Shown here: piece by piece, positions 1 to 5,623 of the stretch | How the letters are laid out: every line of letters begins with the position of its first letter | Numbering within the stretch: position 1 is the stretch's first letter | Assembly: GCA_024762375.1 (NCBI GenBank) | Contig: JANTHQ010000106.1 | Span: forward strand, 1-6,716 | Direction: 5' to 3' | DNA length: 6,716 nt | Source: Anaerolineaceae bacterium | Lineage (GTDB): Bacteria > Chloroflexota > Anaerolineae > 4572-78 | Made by a program: the position numbers and the translations under genes | The notes under the pieces: generated by a model | Databases searched by the model: none | The model's input: only the letters and a program-made list of their open reading frames with translations | What the model was told of the DNA's origin: nothing

Positions 1-31
1 CGGCAAACATCAACAGAACCGAGTGGTCAGT

Positions 32-59
32 TCTGAAAACTGATGATTGAGTACTGAAT
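32..59. repeat. Degenerate heptamer tandem repeat, four units
   Basis: Four 7-bp units can be read end to end: TCTGAAA, ACTGATG, ATTGAGT, ACTGAAT, sharing the core N(C/T)TGANN. The array ends 2 bp before the complement of the pgl stop codon. The unit differs from those in the larger array at 3804-3961 but has the same period. The first 31 bases of the window hold no gene I can support. Confidence 0.5.
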
Positions 60-61
60 AC

Positions 62-814
62 CTATATTTTCCCCGCGGCGGCGATATCGACATACCATCG
101 CGTTGGGGTGTGTGATGCTTGAACCATCGCTGCGGGCAAGAGGCTGTCCGGCGCGGGGAGCAGTACCCGCGGCAAGATGTCTGCTTTGCTGCTACCGGTG
201 GTGACGAAAAAAACGCAGTGTGCCGCGGTTAGCACGGGCAAGGTGAATGTCACCCGTTCCGGCGGCGGTTTTGGCGAATCGATCACCGGTGCAACCGTGC
301 GGACGGTTTCTGCCAGCAGCGGATGCTCCGGAAAGAGTGATGCTGTATGCCCGTCCGCTCCGATGCCCAGCAAAATTGCATCGAATTGCGGCGGATTGCC
401 CACGGTTGTTTCGATGATTTTTTGGTATTTTCGCGCTGCGGCATCGGCGGGCGGGGTGGTATCCACCGGAAAGATCTGTTTCGGCGGAATGGAAACATGG
501 TCAAACAGTGTTTCTTTCGCCAGCCGAAAATTACTGTCGGGGTGGTCGAGGGGAACCAGTCGTTCATCCGCCCAAAAAACGAACCAGTGTGCCCACCGAT
601 GACTCGGCACGGCGGCGATGAGCGCGGGGAAAACCAGTTTCGGCAGTGAACCGCCCGAAATGGCAATGGTGAATCGCCCCCGCTCGGCGATGGCTTCGAC
701 GGCGCAGGCGGCAATATCGCGCGCGGCGGCGATACCCAACGCGGCATGACTGTCGAAAATGTGCAGTGTTGGCGGCGGGTGGTTCGGTTGCGGATTTTTT
801 GCGGCGGTTGGCAT
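62..814 (-). CDS. pgl: 6-phosphogluconolactonase
   Basis: Hydrolyses 6-phosphoglucono-delta-lactone to 6-phosphogluconate, the second step of the oxidative pentose-phosphate pathway, in the cytosol. The 250-residue product has the usual length for the DevB/SOL family. Family motifs are seen in order: the phosphate-loop-like SGGS (residues 53-56), ADERLVPLDHPDSNF (82-96), and the active-site block GIGADGHTASLFP (150-162), whose histidine (156) is the likely general base by family knowledge. The first 15 residues are proline-rich and outside the domain. The ATG at 814 lies 6 bp after the stop of the redoxin gene, with only a weak purine-rich stretch (AAAGTGAG) ahead, so it is probably translated as the second gene of that pair. 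The motifs are intact and no frameshift is seen. No zwf or gnd is in the window; the left edge cuts the context. Confidence 0.95.
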   Translation of the reverse strand: MPTAAKNPQPNHPPPTLHIFDSHAALGIAAARDIAACAVEAIAERGRFTIAISGGSLPKLVFPALIAAVPSHRWAHWFVFWADERLVPLDHPDSNFRLAKETLFDHVSIPPKQIFPVDTTPPADAAARKYQKIIETTVGNPPQFDAILLGIGADGHTASLFPEHPLLAETVRTVAPVIDSPKPPPERVTFTLPVLTAAHCVFFVTTGSSKADILPRVLLPAPDSLLPAAMVQASHTPTRWYVDIAAAGKI

Positions 815-820
815 GGCGGC

Positions 821-1345
821 TCACTTTCGGTGGTAAATCCAGTCGGGACGTCGGCTCATCACTGCACGCAAATCCATACGAATTTCCTCCACCGTGGGGC
901 GTCCGAGATACCACCAGCCGTTGTAAATTTTGTGGATGGTGCGGTCGCTATCCAGAATGAAGGTGTAGGGGATATACACTTCGCCGTGGGCAGGGTCGGT
1001 GGTGTCGGTCATTTCCAACTCGTGCAACAGTGTCCGGTCCGTGTCAAGCAGAAATGGCCAATCCGCACCGAGCGCATCGCGCATTTCATTGGCATTCATG
1101 CGGTCATCCACTGAGACGGTAATCATTTTGCAGTAATTCACTCGAAATTCCGGTTGCAGATAGGTGACATAATTGGTGAACTGCCGCCGGTCTTTGGGGC
1201 AATAATGGCCCCGGCAGAAACAGAGCACGCCGGGAAAGCCGCGCAGAATTTTCGAAAGTTTCTGCGGCTCGCCGGTGTGGTCGGGCAGGGTAAAGTTTGG
1301 AAATTTATTGCCGATTTTCAAATCGGGATGCATCGGGTAATTCAT
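821..1345 (-). CDS. Peroxiredoxin-like protein (redoxin / AhpC-TSA family)
   Basis: A 174-residue thioredoxin-fold protein of the AhpC/TSA-redoxin type, probably a cytosolic thiol peroxidase; no signal peptide is seen. The N-terminal part (GNKFPNFTLPDHTGEPQKL, residues 12-30) is the classic redoxin entry. It is followed by the active-site block CFCRGHYCPKD (42-52). Cys49 sits where the peroxidatic cysteine, or the first cysteine of WCPYC-type redoxins, is found. The usual CxxC partner is Asp52, so there is no CxxC pair; Cys42, Cys44 and Cys72 are alternative partners. The C-terminus (FILDSDRTIHKIYNGWWYLG, then RPTVEEIR) matches the last strands of the fold. I chose the ATG at 1345 because AAGGAG lies 6 nt upstream; the frame stays open to 1483, but that extension runs through a terminator hairpin and has no family similarity. 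It is the first gene of a pair with pgl. The substrate and electron donor are not evident. Confidence 0.82.
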   Translation of the reverse strand: MNYPMHPDLKIGNKFPNFTLPDHTGEPQKLSKILRGFPGVLCFCRGHYCPKDRRQFTNYVTYLQPEFRVNYCKMITVSVDDRMNANEMRDALGADWPFLLDTDRTLLHELEMTDTTDPAHGEVYIPYTFILDSDRTIHKIYNGWWYLGRPTVEEIRMDLRAVMSRRPDWIYHRK

Positions 1346-1351
1346 GGGTGG

Positions 1352-1357
1352 CTCCTT
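1352..1357 (-). promoter_or_regulatory. Ribosome binding site of the redoxin gene
   Basis: AAGGAG on the minus strand, 6 nt before the ATG at 1345. It fixes the start of the redoxin gene and argues against the 46-codon longer open frame. Confidence 0.75.
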
Positions 1358-1432
1358 TTGGGTATTTTCGCAGTGATGACAGTGTATCAAAAATGAGGTG
1401 TTTCTGCCGTAAGGTGGGTTACACAGCCGCGG

Positions 1433-1472
1433 AAAACAAAAAACGCGCCATCCGGTGCGGCGGCGCGTTTTT
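1433..1472 (-). terminator. Intrinsic terminator after the formiminotransferase gene
   Basis: Perfect 11-bp inverted repeat, AAAAACGCGCC (1439-1449) and GGCGCGTTTTT (1462-1472), with a 12-nt loop. Read on the minus strand, the GC-rich stem is followed by TTTTTTGTTTT. It begins about 15 nt past the stop codon of the formiminotransferase gene. The A-tract on the other arm could also allow some termination on the plus strand, but no plus-strand gene ends here. It separates the yjjX/formiminotransferase unit from redoxin-pgl, so the latter pair should have its own promoter within roughly 1358-1432. Confidence 0.8.
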
Positions 1473-1486
1473 GGGGAAAGCAAAAT

Positions 1487-2380
1487 TTATTCACCCGTCA
1501 AACGGTTTTCTAATACCTGCTCCGGCGAAAAACCATCGAGTTGCAAATACCACACGGCAGCGTCAATGAGCGCCTGTTGTGGAATCAGCCCAATCAATTC
1601 GGTGGATTCGATGCCGACGCCGTAACGGTCGGCTTCGCGGCGAATCATCTCCACCACCCGGAAAATCGGTGTGCCGGTGAAATCGGTCAGGTTCATGCTG
1701 ACCTGCGCTTTGCCGTCCACTTCCAGCCCCATCGCTTTGACGTAACGCAATCCGCCGCCGGAATGGCGCACCGCTTTGCCGATTTTTTTCGCAATTTCCA
1801 CGTTATCGGTGTTCAGATACACGTTGAACGCGATGAGAAATTGCCGCGCACCGATGGCGGTTGCACCCGCCGTGCCCATTTTCGCGGGCCCGAAATCGGG
1901 GGTGCGGGCCGGGTCGGTGGCGATGGTATCGCGGATGCCTTCATATTGCCCCTTCCGAACTTTCGCCAGATTTTCGCGTTCGGGGCGGGTGGCGGCTTTT
2001 TCATACAGATATACCGGAATGCCGAGTTCATCCCCCACCCGCTGACCAAGTTTTTTGGCAATTTCCACACAGTCATCCATCGTCACCCCTTTGATGGGAA
2101 TGAACGGGCAAACGTCTGTCGCGCCCATGCGGGGATGCCCGCCGGTGTGTCGGGTCATATCAATCAATTCGGCGGCTTTGGCAATCCCGGCGAATGCCGC
2201 ATCGCCCACCGTTTCCGGCGGCGCGACAAACGTGACCACACTGCGGTTGTGGTCGGCATCCGATGAAAAATCGAGCACTTTCACCCCGTCCACCGCGGCG
2301 ATGGCATCCACAATTTGTTGCACCACCTCCGGGCGGCGTCCTTCACTGAAATTCGGTACACATTCCACAATTTTCTGCAT
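1487..2380 (-). CDS. Glutamate formiminotransferase (stand-alone)
   Basis: Transfers the formimino group from N-formimino-L-glutamate to tetrahydrofolate, giving 5-formimino-THF and glutamate, in cytosolic histidine or purine catabolism. The 297 residues cover the N- and C-terminal formiminotransferase subdomains and lack the cyclodeaminase domain of mammalian FTCD. Motifs seen: CVPNFSEG near the N-terminus, HNRSV (44-48), GGHPRMGATDVCPFIP around residues 80-95, PDFGP, GATAIGARQFLIAFNVYLNT, and GKAQVSMNL with LIGLIPQ in the C-terminal half. Counted from the second ATG, the histidine of GGHPRMG is residue 82, the same number as the proposed catalytic His82 of mammalian FTCD. Two adjacent ATGs (2383 and 2380) are possible. 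GGAGGA at 2387-2392 is 3 nt from the first and 6 nt from the second, so I chose the second. The start overlaps the yjjX stop codon, implying translational coupling. No hutH/U/I or cyclodeaminase gene is in view. Confidence 0.95.
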   Translation of the reverse strand: MQKIVECVPNFSEGRRPEVVQQIVDAIAAVDGVKVLDFSSDADHNRSVVTFVAPPETVGDAAFAGIAKAAELIDMTRHTGGHPRMGATDVCPFIPIKGVTMDDCVEIAKKLGQRVGDELGIPVYLYEKAATRPERENLAKVRKGQYEGIRDTIATDPARTPDFGPAKMGTAGATAIGARQFLIAFNVYLNTDNVEIAKKIGKAVRHSGGGLRYVKAMGLEVDGKAQVSMNLTDFTGTPIFRVVEMIRREADRYGVGIESTELIGLIPQQALIDAAVWYLQLDGFSPEQVLENRLTGE

Positions 2381-2907
2381 CATTTTTCCTCCAAAAAATA
2401 ATTTGTGACGAACGGCGCGGCAGCCATCGCAACCAACTGCTTGTATGCCGCTTGCCGGCTGGACAGCCCGCCGGTTAAAATGCCGATGGCGCCCTGTTTC
2501 TGTTTGGTATTGTGTTCGTTTGACAGCGAATCCATCGCCGGACCCAACTCGCCGCCGCGCCGCAGCATTTTGGCAACGGTGGGCGGCAGCTGCATGTTCA
2601 ATCCCCCGCCGAAACCGATTTTGCCGTGCCGGTCAACGATGGCGCACCATGCGCAGGTCATCAACCCGACGGGCGTTTCTTTTACCCCGCCTTCCAGCCC
2701 AACCCCAACATCGGCATCGGTGGCGGCGAGCACCGCCCGCGCGCGGTTTTCTGCGCCGGTGATGGTTTCATCGTCACCCCACGGTTGCTCGGAAACGCCG
2801 CTGGGCACGGCGTGCGCCACAAATTCGGCGCGGGGAAATTTCTGCTGCAGAATGGTTTTCACTGCGGCAACTTTCACGGGGTTTTCGGAACCGATGGCAA
2901 TTTTCAT
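2380..2907 (-). CDS. yjjX: Inosine/xanthosine triphosphatase, YjjX family
   Basis: House-cleaning NTPase that hydrolyses ITP and XTP (deaminated purine nucleotides) and so keeps them out of RNA and DNA; cytosolic. The 175 residues match the family length (E. coli YjjX is about 170). Motifs seen: GSENPVKVAAVK at the N-terminus (residues 6-17, the triphosphate-contacting strand and helix of the family), GVSEQPWGDDET (37-48) followed by GAENRA (51-56), VGLEGGV (69-75), ELGPAMD (120-126) and QGAIGILTGGLSSR (138-151). The ATG at 2907 is chosen because MKIAIGSENPVK is the family start and a weak GAAGAG lies about 8 nt upstream; an ATG at 2928 adds seven unsupported residues and has no ribosome binding site. 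The stop codon shares a base with the ATG of the formiminotransferase, so the two form one operon. The 140-bp gap upstream carries the nonamer inverted repeat. Confidence 0.92.
   Translation of the reverse strand: MKIAIGSENPVKVAAVKTILQQKFPRAEFVAHAVPSGVSEQPWGDDETITGAENRARAVLAATDADVGVGLEGGVKETPVGLMTCAWCAIVDRHGKIGFGGGLNMQLPPTVAKMLRRGGELGPAMDSLSNEHNTKQKQGAIGILTGGLSSRQAAYKQLVAMAAAPFVTNYFLEEK
2387..2392 (-). promoter_or_regulatory. Ribosome binding site of the formiminotransferase gene
   Basis: A strong GGAGGA on the minus strand, inside the last codons of yjjX. Its 6-nt spacing favours the ATG at 2380 over the one at 2383. Confidence 0.75.
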
Positions 2908-2950
2908 AAAATTTCTCTTCTGTGTCATGTATGAAAATATGGGAAATTTT

Positions 2951-3021
2951 GACAGGATTTACAGGATGCACAGGATTTATTTGAATAGCACGAAAATCTT
3001 GTCAATCCTGTTAATCCTGTC
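2951..3021. repeat. Imperfect inverted repeat built from 9-bp units
   Basis: The left arm (2951-2978) is three nonamers, GACAGGATT, TACAGGATG, CACAGGATT. The right arm (2994-3021) contains the complementary series AATCTTGTC, AATCCTGTT, AATCCTGTC. The 28-nt arms match at 24 positions around a 15-nt loop. Transcribed from the methyltransferase gene toward yjjX it would fold into a long hairpin, but no T-run follows it on the minus strand, so it does not look like an intrinsic terminator. From general experience, similar AATCCTGT runs occur in many copies between genes of several environmental phyla. A mobile or satellite-like intergenic element is inferred. Confidence 0.75.
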
Positions 3022-3029
3022 CATTTAAA

Positions 3030-3047
3030 ATCCGTGTCATCCGTGTT
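3030..3047. repeat. Two direct 9-bp units abutting a stop codon
   Basis: ATCCGTGTC (3030-3038) and ATCCGTGTT (3039-3047) in tandem. They have the same 9-bp period as the neighbouring AATCCTGT array but a different unit. The second copy ends one base before the complement of the methyltransferase stop codon (3048-3050). Confidence 0.6.
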
Positions 3048-3824
3048 CTATTTTTGATTCCCCAGCAGCCGGTCGGTGGCGCGGGCGATGGCGACGACTT
3101 CCGGTTGCAGCACATTCACGATGGGATGGGTCACGCCGGCGGCGATGGCCAGCGCCAAAAAGGCAGCATTCAGCGCGGCGCGATTCGGCAGGCTGAACGA
3201 AATGTTACTGCCGCCCATGGTGATTTTCACCCCCAGCGATTCGCGCAGGCGGCGGATGGTTTCCAGCGTGATTCGCGCTGCGTCGGGGTGGGTTTTCAGT
3301 GCCGGAACCACCGGGTCGATGATGATATTTTCGGCGGGTATGCCGAATTGCACTGCCCGGTCGAGAATCGTTTCTGCCAGTGCCAGCCGACCATCAGCCG
3401 TGGGGGGGAACCCGTCCCGGTTCAGGCACAGCCCCACCAGCATCGCGCCGAAATTTTTCGCAAGTGGCAAAATCTCCGCCAGTGCGTGCGGGTCGGCGGT
3501 GGTGGAATTGATGATTGCCGTGCCGGTTGTCACCCGCAGTGCGGCTTCGATGGCGGCGGGGTTCTGTGAATCGAGCCATACCGGTGCGCCGGTGGCATTT
3601 TGCACAGCGCGAACCATCTGCGGCAGCAGCACGGTTTCATCGCCGAAATTGCCGCCCGCATTCACATCGAGCATCGCTGCACCGGCGGCTATCTGGGCGA
3701 GGGCAAGCGTTTCCACCGCCGAAAAATCGCCGCGCCGCAACGCTTGCTGTAACGCGGGGCGTCCGGTAGGGTTTATTGATTCACCGATGAGAAGGGTGTT
3801 TCGGGTTTCAGGTTCAAGGTTCAA
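3048..3824 (-). CDS. AcsE-like methyltetrahydrofolate methyltransferase (pterin-binding domain)
   Basis: A 258-residue TIM-barrel pterin-binding protein that probably moves a methyl group between 5-methyl-THF and a corrinoid protein. It fits the AcsE/MeTr type better than dihydropteroate synthase: the N-terminus reads LLIGESINPTG, not the DHPS NVTPDSF type. Residues matching the AcsE folate site are present: LDVN (52-55), Asp85 in WLDSQN (AcsE Asp75), Asn106 in INST (Asn96), Asp170 in IIDP (Asp160) and Asn207 in GGSNIS (Asn199, the residue tied to N5 protonation). Length is close to AcsE (about 262). No corrinoid protein, acetyl-CoA synthase or reductive activator lies in the window, so the methyl acceptor is unknown. 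The start is unusual. An in-frame stop (3828-3830) lies just upstream and the only start codon before the domain is a TTG at 3824, inside a GGTTCAA repeat; residues 1-7 are repeat-encoded. No ribosome binding site is seen. Confidence 0.85.
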   Translation of the reverse strand: MNLEPETRNTLLIGESINPTGRPALQQALRRGDFSAVETLALAQIAAGAAMLDVNAGGNFGDETVLLPQMVRAVQNATGAPVWLDSQNPAAIEAALRVTTGTAIINSTTADPHALAEILPLAKNFGAMLVGLCLNRDGFPPTADGRLALAETILDRAVQFGIPAENIIIDPVVPALKTHPDAARITLETIRRLRESLGVKITMGGSNISFSLPNRAALNAAFLALAIAAGVTHPIVNVLQPEVVAIARATDRLLGNQK

Positions 3825-3849
3825 GGTTCAAGGTTCAGGGTTCAGGGTT
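3804..3849. repeat. GGTTCAA/GGTTCAG heptamer tandem array
   Basis: Six heptamers in a row: GGTTTCA, GGTTCAA three times, GGTTCAG twice, then a partial GGTT. The array covers the first seven codons of the methyltransferase gene on the minus strand (TTGAACC units) and runs straight into further heptad blocks. No coding role is apparent outside that overlap. Confidence 0.85.
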
Positions 3850-3852
3850 GTA

Positions 3853-3880
3853 ATCAGCGGTCGGCGGTCAGCAGTCAGCA
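3853..3880. repeat. GTCAGCA-type heptamer array
   Basis: Four 7-bp units: ATCAGCG, GTCGGCG, GTCAGCA, GTCAGCA. The family differs from the GGTTCAA block 3 bp to its left and abuts the AATNNCC block on its right. Confidence 0.7.
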
Positions 3881-3914
3881 AATGACCAATCGCCAATCTC
3901 CAATAACCAATCTC
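3881..3914. repeat. AATNNCC heptamer array
   Basis: AATGACC, AATCGCC, AATCTCC, AATAACC and a partial AATCTC. The constant AAT and CC with a variable middle dinucleotide suggest a diverged form of the AATGACC array at 3934-3961. Confidence 0.75.
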
Positions 3915-3929
3915 ACGTTTTCACGTTTC
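3914..3929. repeat. CACGTTTT/CACGTTTC octamer duplication
   Basis: Two adjacent 8-bp copies differing only at the last base, lying between the two AATGACC-like arrays. It is the one block here with a period other than 7. Confidence 0.5.
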
Positions 3930-3933
3930 AGCG

Positions 3934-3961
3934 AATGACCAATGACCAATGACAAATGACC
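3934..3961. repeat. AATGACC heptamer array
   Basis: AATGACC, AATGACC, AATGACA, AATGACC. A circular shift and complement of the unit is TTGGTCA, the same heptamer as one of the short tandemly repeated repetitive (STRR) families described in cyanobacteria. With the blocks to its left it fills the gap between the divergent genes, leaving only about 80 bp (3962-4042) of non-repetitive DNA before the membrane operon. Confidence 0.85.
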
Positions 3962-4025
3962 AATATCATTATTCCTGAAATCGCTGTGCTGTCAAACCGT
4001 GATATTCGCTCCATTATCGGCGTTA

Positions 4026-4034
4026 TGCTAAAAT
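4026..4034 (+). promoter_or_regulatory. Possible extended -10 promoter of the membrane-protein operon
   Basis: TGCTAAAAT matches an extended -10 element (TGnTATAAT) at all but one defined base. The -35 region is poor (TTCGCT at 4005-4010). Transcription would start near 4041-4042, almost at the ATG at 4043, so the first gene could be translated from a leaderless or very short-leader mRNA. Inferred from pattern only. Confidence 0.35.
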
Positions 4035-4042
4035 GCTTTATC

Positions 4043-5623
4043 ATGAATGCGATGATTTCTTCGCCGCTGATGCCCGCGCTGCTGTTTGCTTTTGGGGCGG
4101 CAGGTATCGGTTTGGGCGATTGGTTTGTCAACCGAAAACTGTTTGTGCGTCCGCTCAATAAATCGAACTGGGGTATCGCCATCGTGACGCTGGTATTTTT
4201 GGTGTTGGCGGTGCGAGTTGCCTTTCGAATGACGGATAATTATTCCGCCCCGCCGACGGTACTCGCGCCGTGGGGCTTGGGCGACGGGCTGACGGTGCGG
4301 CTGGATGGTGTCAGCACCCCGTTTTTATTTGTGCCGGTGCTGCTGTTGATGGCAACTTTTTGGGGCAAACAGGTATCTCGGCACGGCGCGCTGCTGGTTT
4401 TGTCGGCGGGTGCAGCGGCGGTTTTTGTCGCTGCGAACGGTATTGCGTTCAGTTATGCGCTGTTGCTGTTCGATTTGCTTGGCGCGATATTCTGGTATAG
4501 CCGGGGATGGCGCGGGATGGCGCTGGCGCGGCTCTTTTTATCGGTTTTTTCGGTGAGTGCGCTGATGTTCGCCGCGCTTTTTCCGGCCAGCGCTATCGGC
4601 GAGGATGTGTTTGCGCTGGCTTTATGGCTGCGACTGACACTGTTTCCTTTTGTGGAAACAAACACTTGGTCAAAAACGACGTTTACCGATGCCGTGCCGA
4701 TGGTCTGGACGGCGCTCAGCACGGCTTCCGGGGTGTATGCCGCCGCCCGATTTTTGCAGCAACCGGTTCCTGTTTTTGTCGATGTTCTGGTGGGGGTGAC
4801 GGTGCTATTCAATGCAGTGTTGGCGTGGGGCAGCGACAGCCAGCGCGAAAACACACGCATCAAACTGTTGCGCATGTCCATTACCCAACCGGGGTTGATT
4901 TTGCTGGTCGCACCCGTTTCTGCGGGGGTGGCGGTCGCATTGGGGTTGGGGTACACGCTGGCGCTCGGTGCATTGTGGCTGATGCCGAACATCGGCGAAC
5001 CCGATTTGCGTGAACGGCATTGGCTGTGGGTATACGCTGTTCCGATTTTGGCAACATTGACCATCATCGGTTTTCCGTTCACATTCGGTTGGGTGTCTCA
5101 TTTGCGGTTGTTCACTGAATTGTTGCAGCAACATCGATTGGGGATTTTGGCGCTGGTCGTGCTGTCGGAAGGAATGGGCTTTTCGGTGCTGGTACAATAT
5201 TGGCGCGATCTGCTGGCAGGCAACAGCAAACACGAAACCGCATTGTGGACCGCACTGATGGTTACCGTTCCATTTTTGTTGCCGGGCGCGGCGGGCGTGA
5301 CATTTACGGTTATCACCGGTTTGCCGTTTTATGGCTTCAACAGCCCAATGATGAGCGCAATTATTGTTAATTTGGGGTTGGTGTGGGTGATGGCATTTTT
5401 ACTCGGCATTGGCCGCGACATCATTGTTCGCCGTTTATCACTATCATCGGCGGCGATGGAAGCCATTTTACAACTGGATTGGTTGTGGGCTGCCATTGCC
5501 AGTGCCGTGCAGTGGAGCATGTATCGCATATTGCATTTTAAAGCAATTTTTGAAGGCAAGCACTATCTCGGCTGGGCGTTTTTGCTCACGCTGGCCGGAA
5601 TTTTAGTGGCAATTTTACAATGA
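4043..5623 (+). CDS. Divergent NuoL/M/N-like (antiporter-type) membrane subunit
   Basis: About 526 residues with some 14 or more predicted hydrophobic helices; an integral inner-membrane protein. Resemblance to the proton-conducting subunits of complex I and Mrp antiporters rests on three places: LLLFDLLGAIFWY (residues 141-151), where the family has a key TM5 glutamate and this protein has Asp144; TASGVYAAARFL (227-238), matching the family's TAGVYLIARF; and IKLLRMSITQPGLILL (273-288), matching KRLLAYSTISQLG. Missing are the HxWLPDA loop (here ETNTWSKTTF) and the TM7 and TM8 lysines. The C-terminus (FEGKHYLGWAFLL) resembles the last helix of such subunits. Start: the frame is open from an ATG at 3956 inside the AATGACC repeat, but that stretch looks intergenic; ATGs at 4043, 4052 and 4070 are all plausible and none has a clear ribosome binding site. 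The last four bases (ATGA) overlap the next gene. Direct proton pumping is uncertain. Confidence 0.7.
   Translation: MNAMISSPLMPALLFAFGAAGIGLGDWFVNRKLFVRPLNKSNWGIAIVTLVFLVLAVRVAFRMTDNYSAPPTVLAPWGLGDGLTVRLDGVSTPFLFVPVLLLMATFWGKQVSRHGALLVLSAGAAAVFVAANGIAFSYALLLFDLLGAIFWYSRGWRGMALARLFLSVFSVSALMFAALFPASAIGEDVFALALWLRLTLFPFVETNTWSKTTFTDAVPMVWTALSTASGVYAAARFLQQPVPVFVDVLVGVTVLFNAVLAWGSDSQRENTRIKLLRMSITQPGLILLVAPVSAGVAVALGLGYTLALGALWLMPNIGEPDLRERHWLWVYAVPILATLTIIGFPFTFGWVSHLRLFTELLQQHRLGILALVVLSEGMGFSVLVQYWRDLLAGNSKHETALWTALMVTVPFLLPGAAGVTFTVITGLPFYGFNSPMMSAIIVNLGLVWVMAFLLGIGRDIIVRRLSLSSAAMEAILQLDWLWAAIASAVQWSMYRILHFKAIFEGKHYLGWAFLLTLAGILVAILQ

Noticed and set aside
14..35. Terminator for pgl (CAGAAC / GTTCTG stem)
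   Set aside because: Only 6 bp of stem with a 10-nt loop and no T-run in the pgl direction.
177..602. Plus-strand open frame opposite pgl
   Set aside because: The minus strand encodes an intact 6-phosphogluconolactonase with all motifs; the plus-strand product is low-complexity and has no start signal.
1385..1390. -35-like TTGATA on the minus strand upstream of the redoxin gene
   Set aside because: It matches TTGACA at five of six bases, but no acceptable -10 lies 16-18 bp downstream. A promoter is expected in this gap but I cannot place it.
1346..1483. Longer N-terminus for the redoxin
   Set aside because: The extension is translated from the promoter/terminator gap, including the hairpin at 1439-1472, while AAGGAG sits correctly before the ATG at 1345.
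2951..3047. CRISPR array or intrinsic terminator
   Set aside because: The 9-bp units are contiguous with no spacers, and no T-run follows the hairpin on the transcribed strand.
3048..3824. Dihydropteroate synthase (folP)
   Set aside because: It has the pterin-binding fold, but the N-terminal motif and the residues at 85, 106, 170 and 207 follow AcsE, not the DHPS signature.
3076..3885. A long plus-strand open frame (269 codons) opposite the methyltransferase gene
   Set aside because: It mirrors a gene with clear AcsE-type motifs, its translation resembles no family, and its C-terminus runs through the repeat array. High third-position GC explains the open frame.
3956..4042. Longer N-terminus for the NuoL-like protein, from the ATG in the AATGACC repeat
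   Set aside because: The ATG belongs to the tandem repeat, has no ribosome binding site, and the polar residues it would add precede a better membrane-protein start. Not fully excluded.
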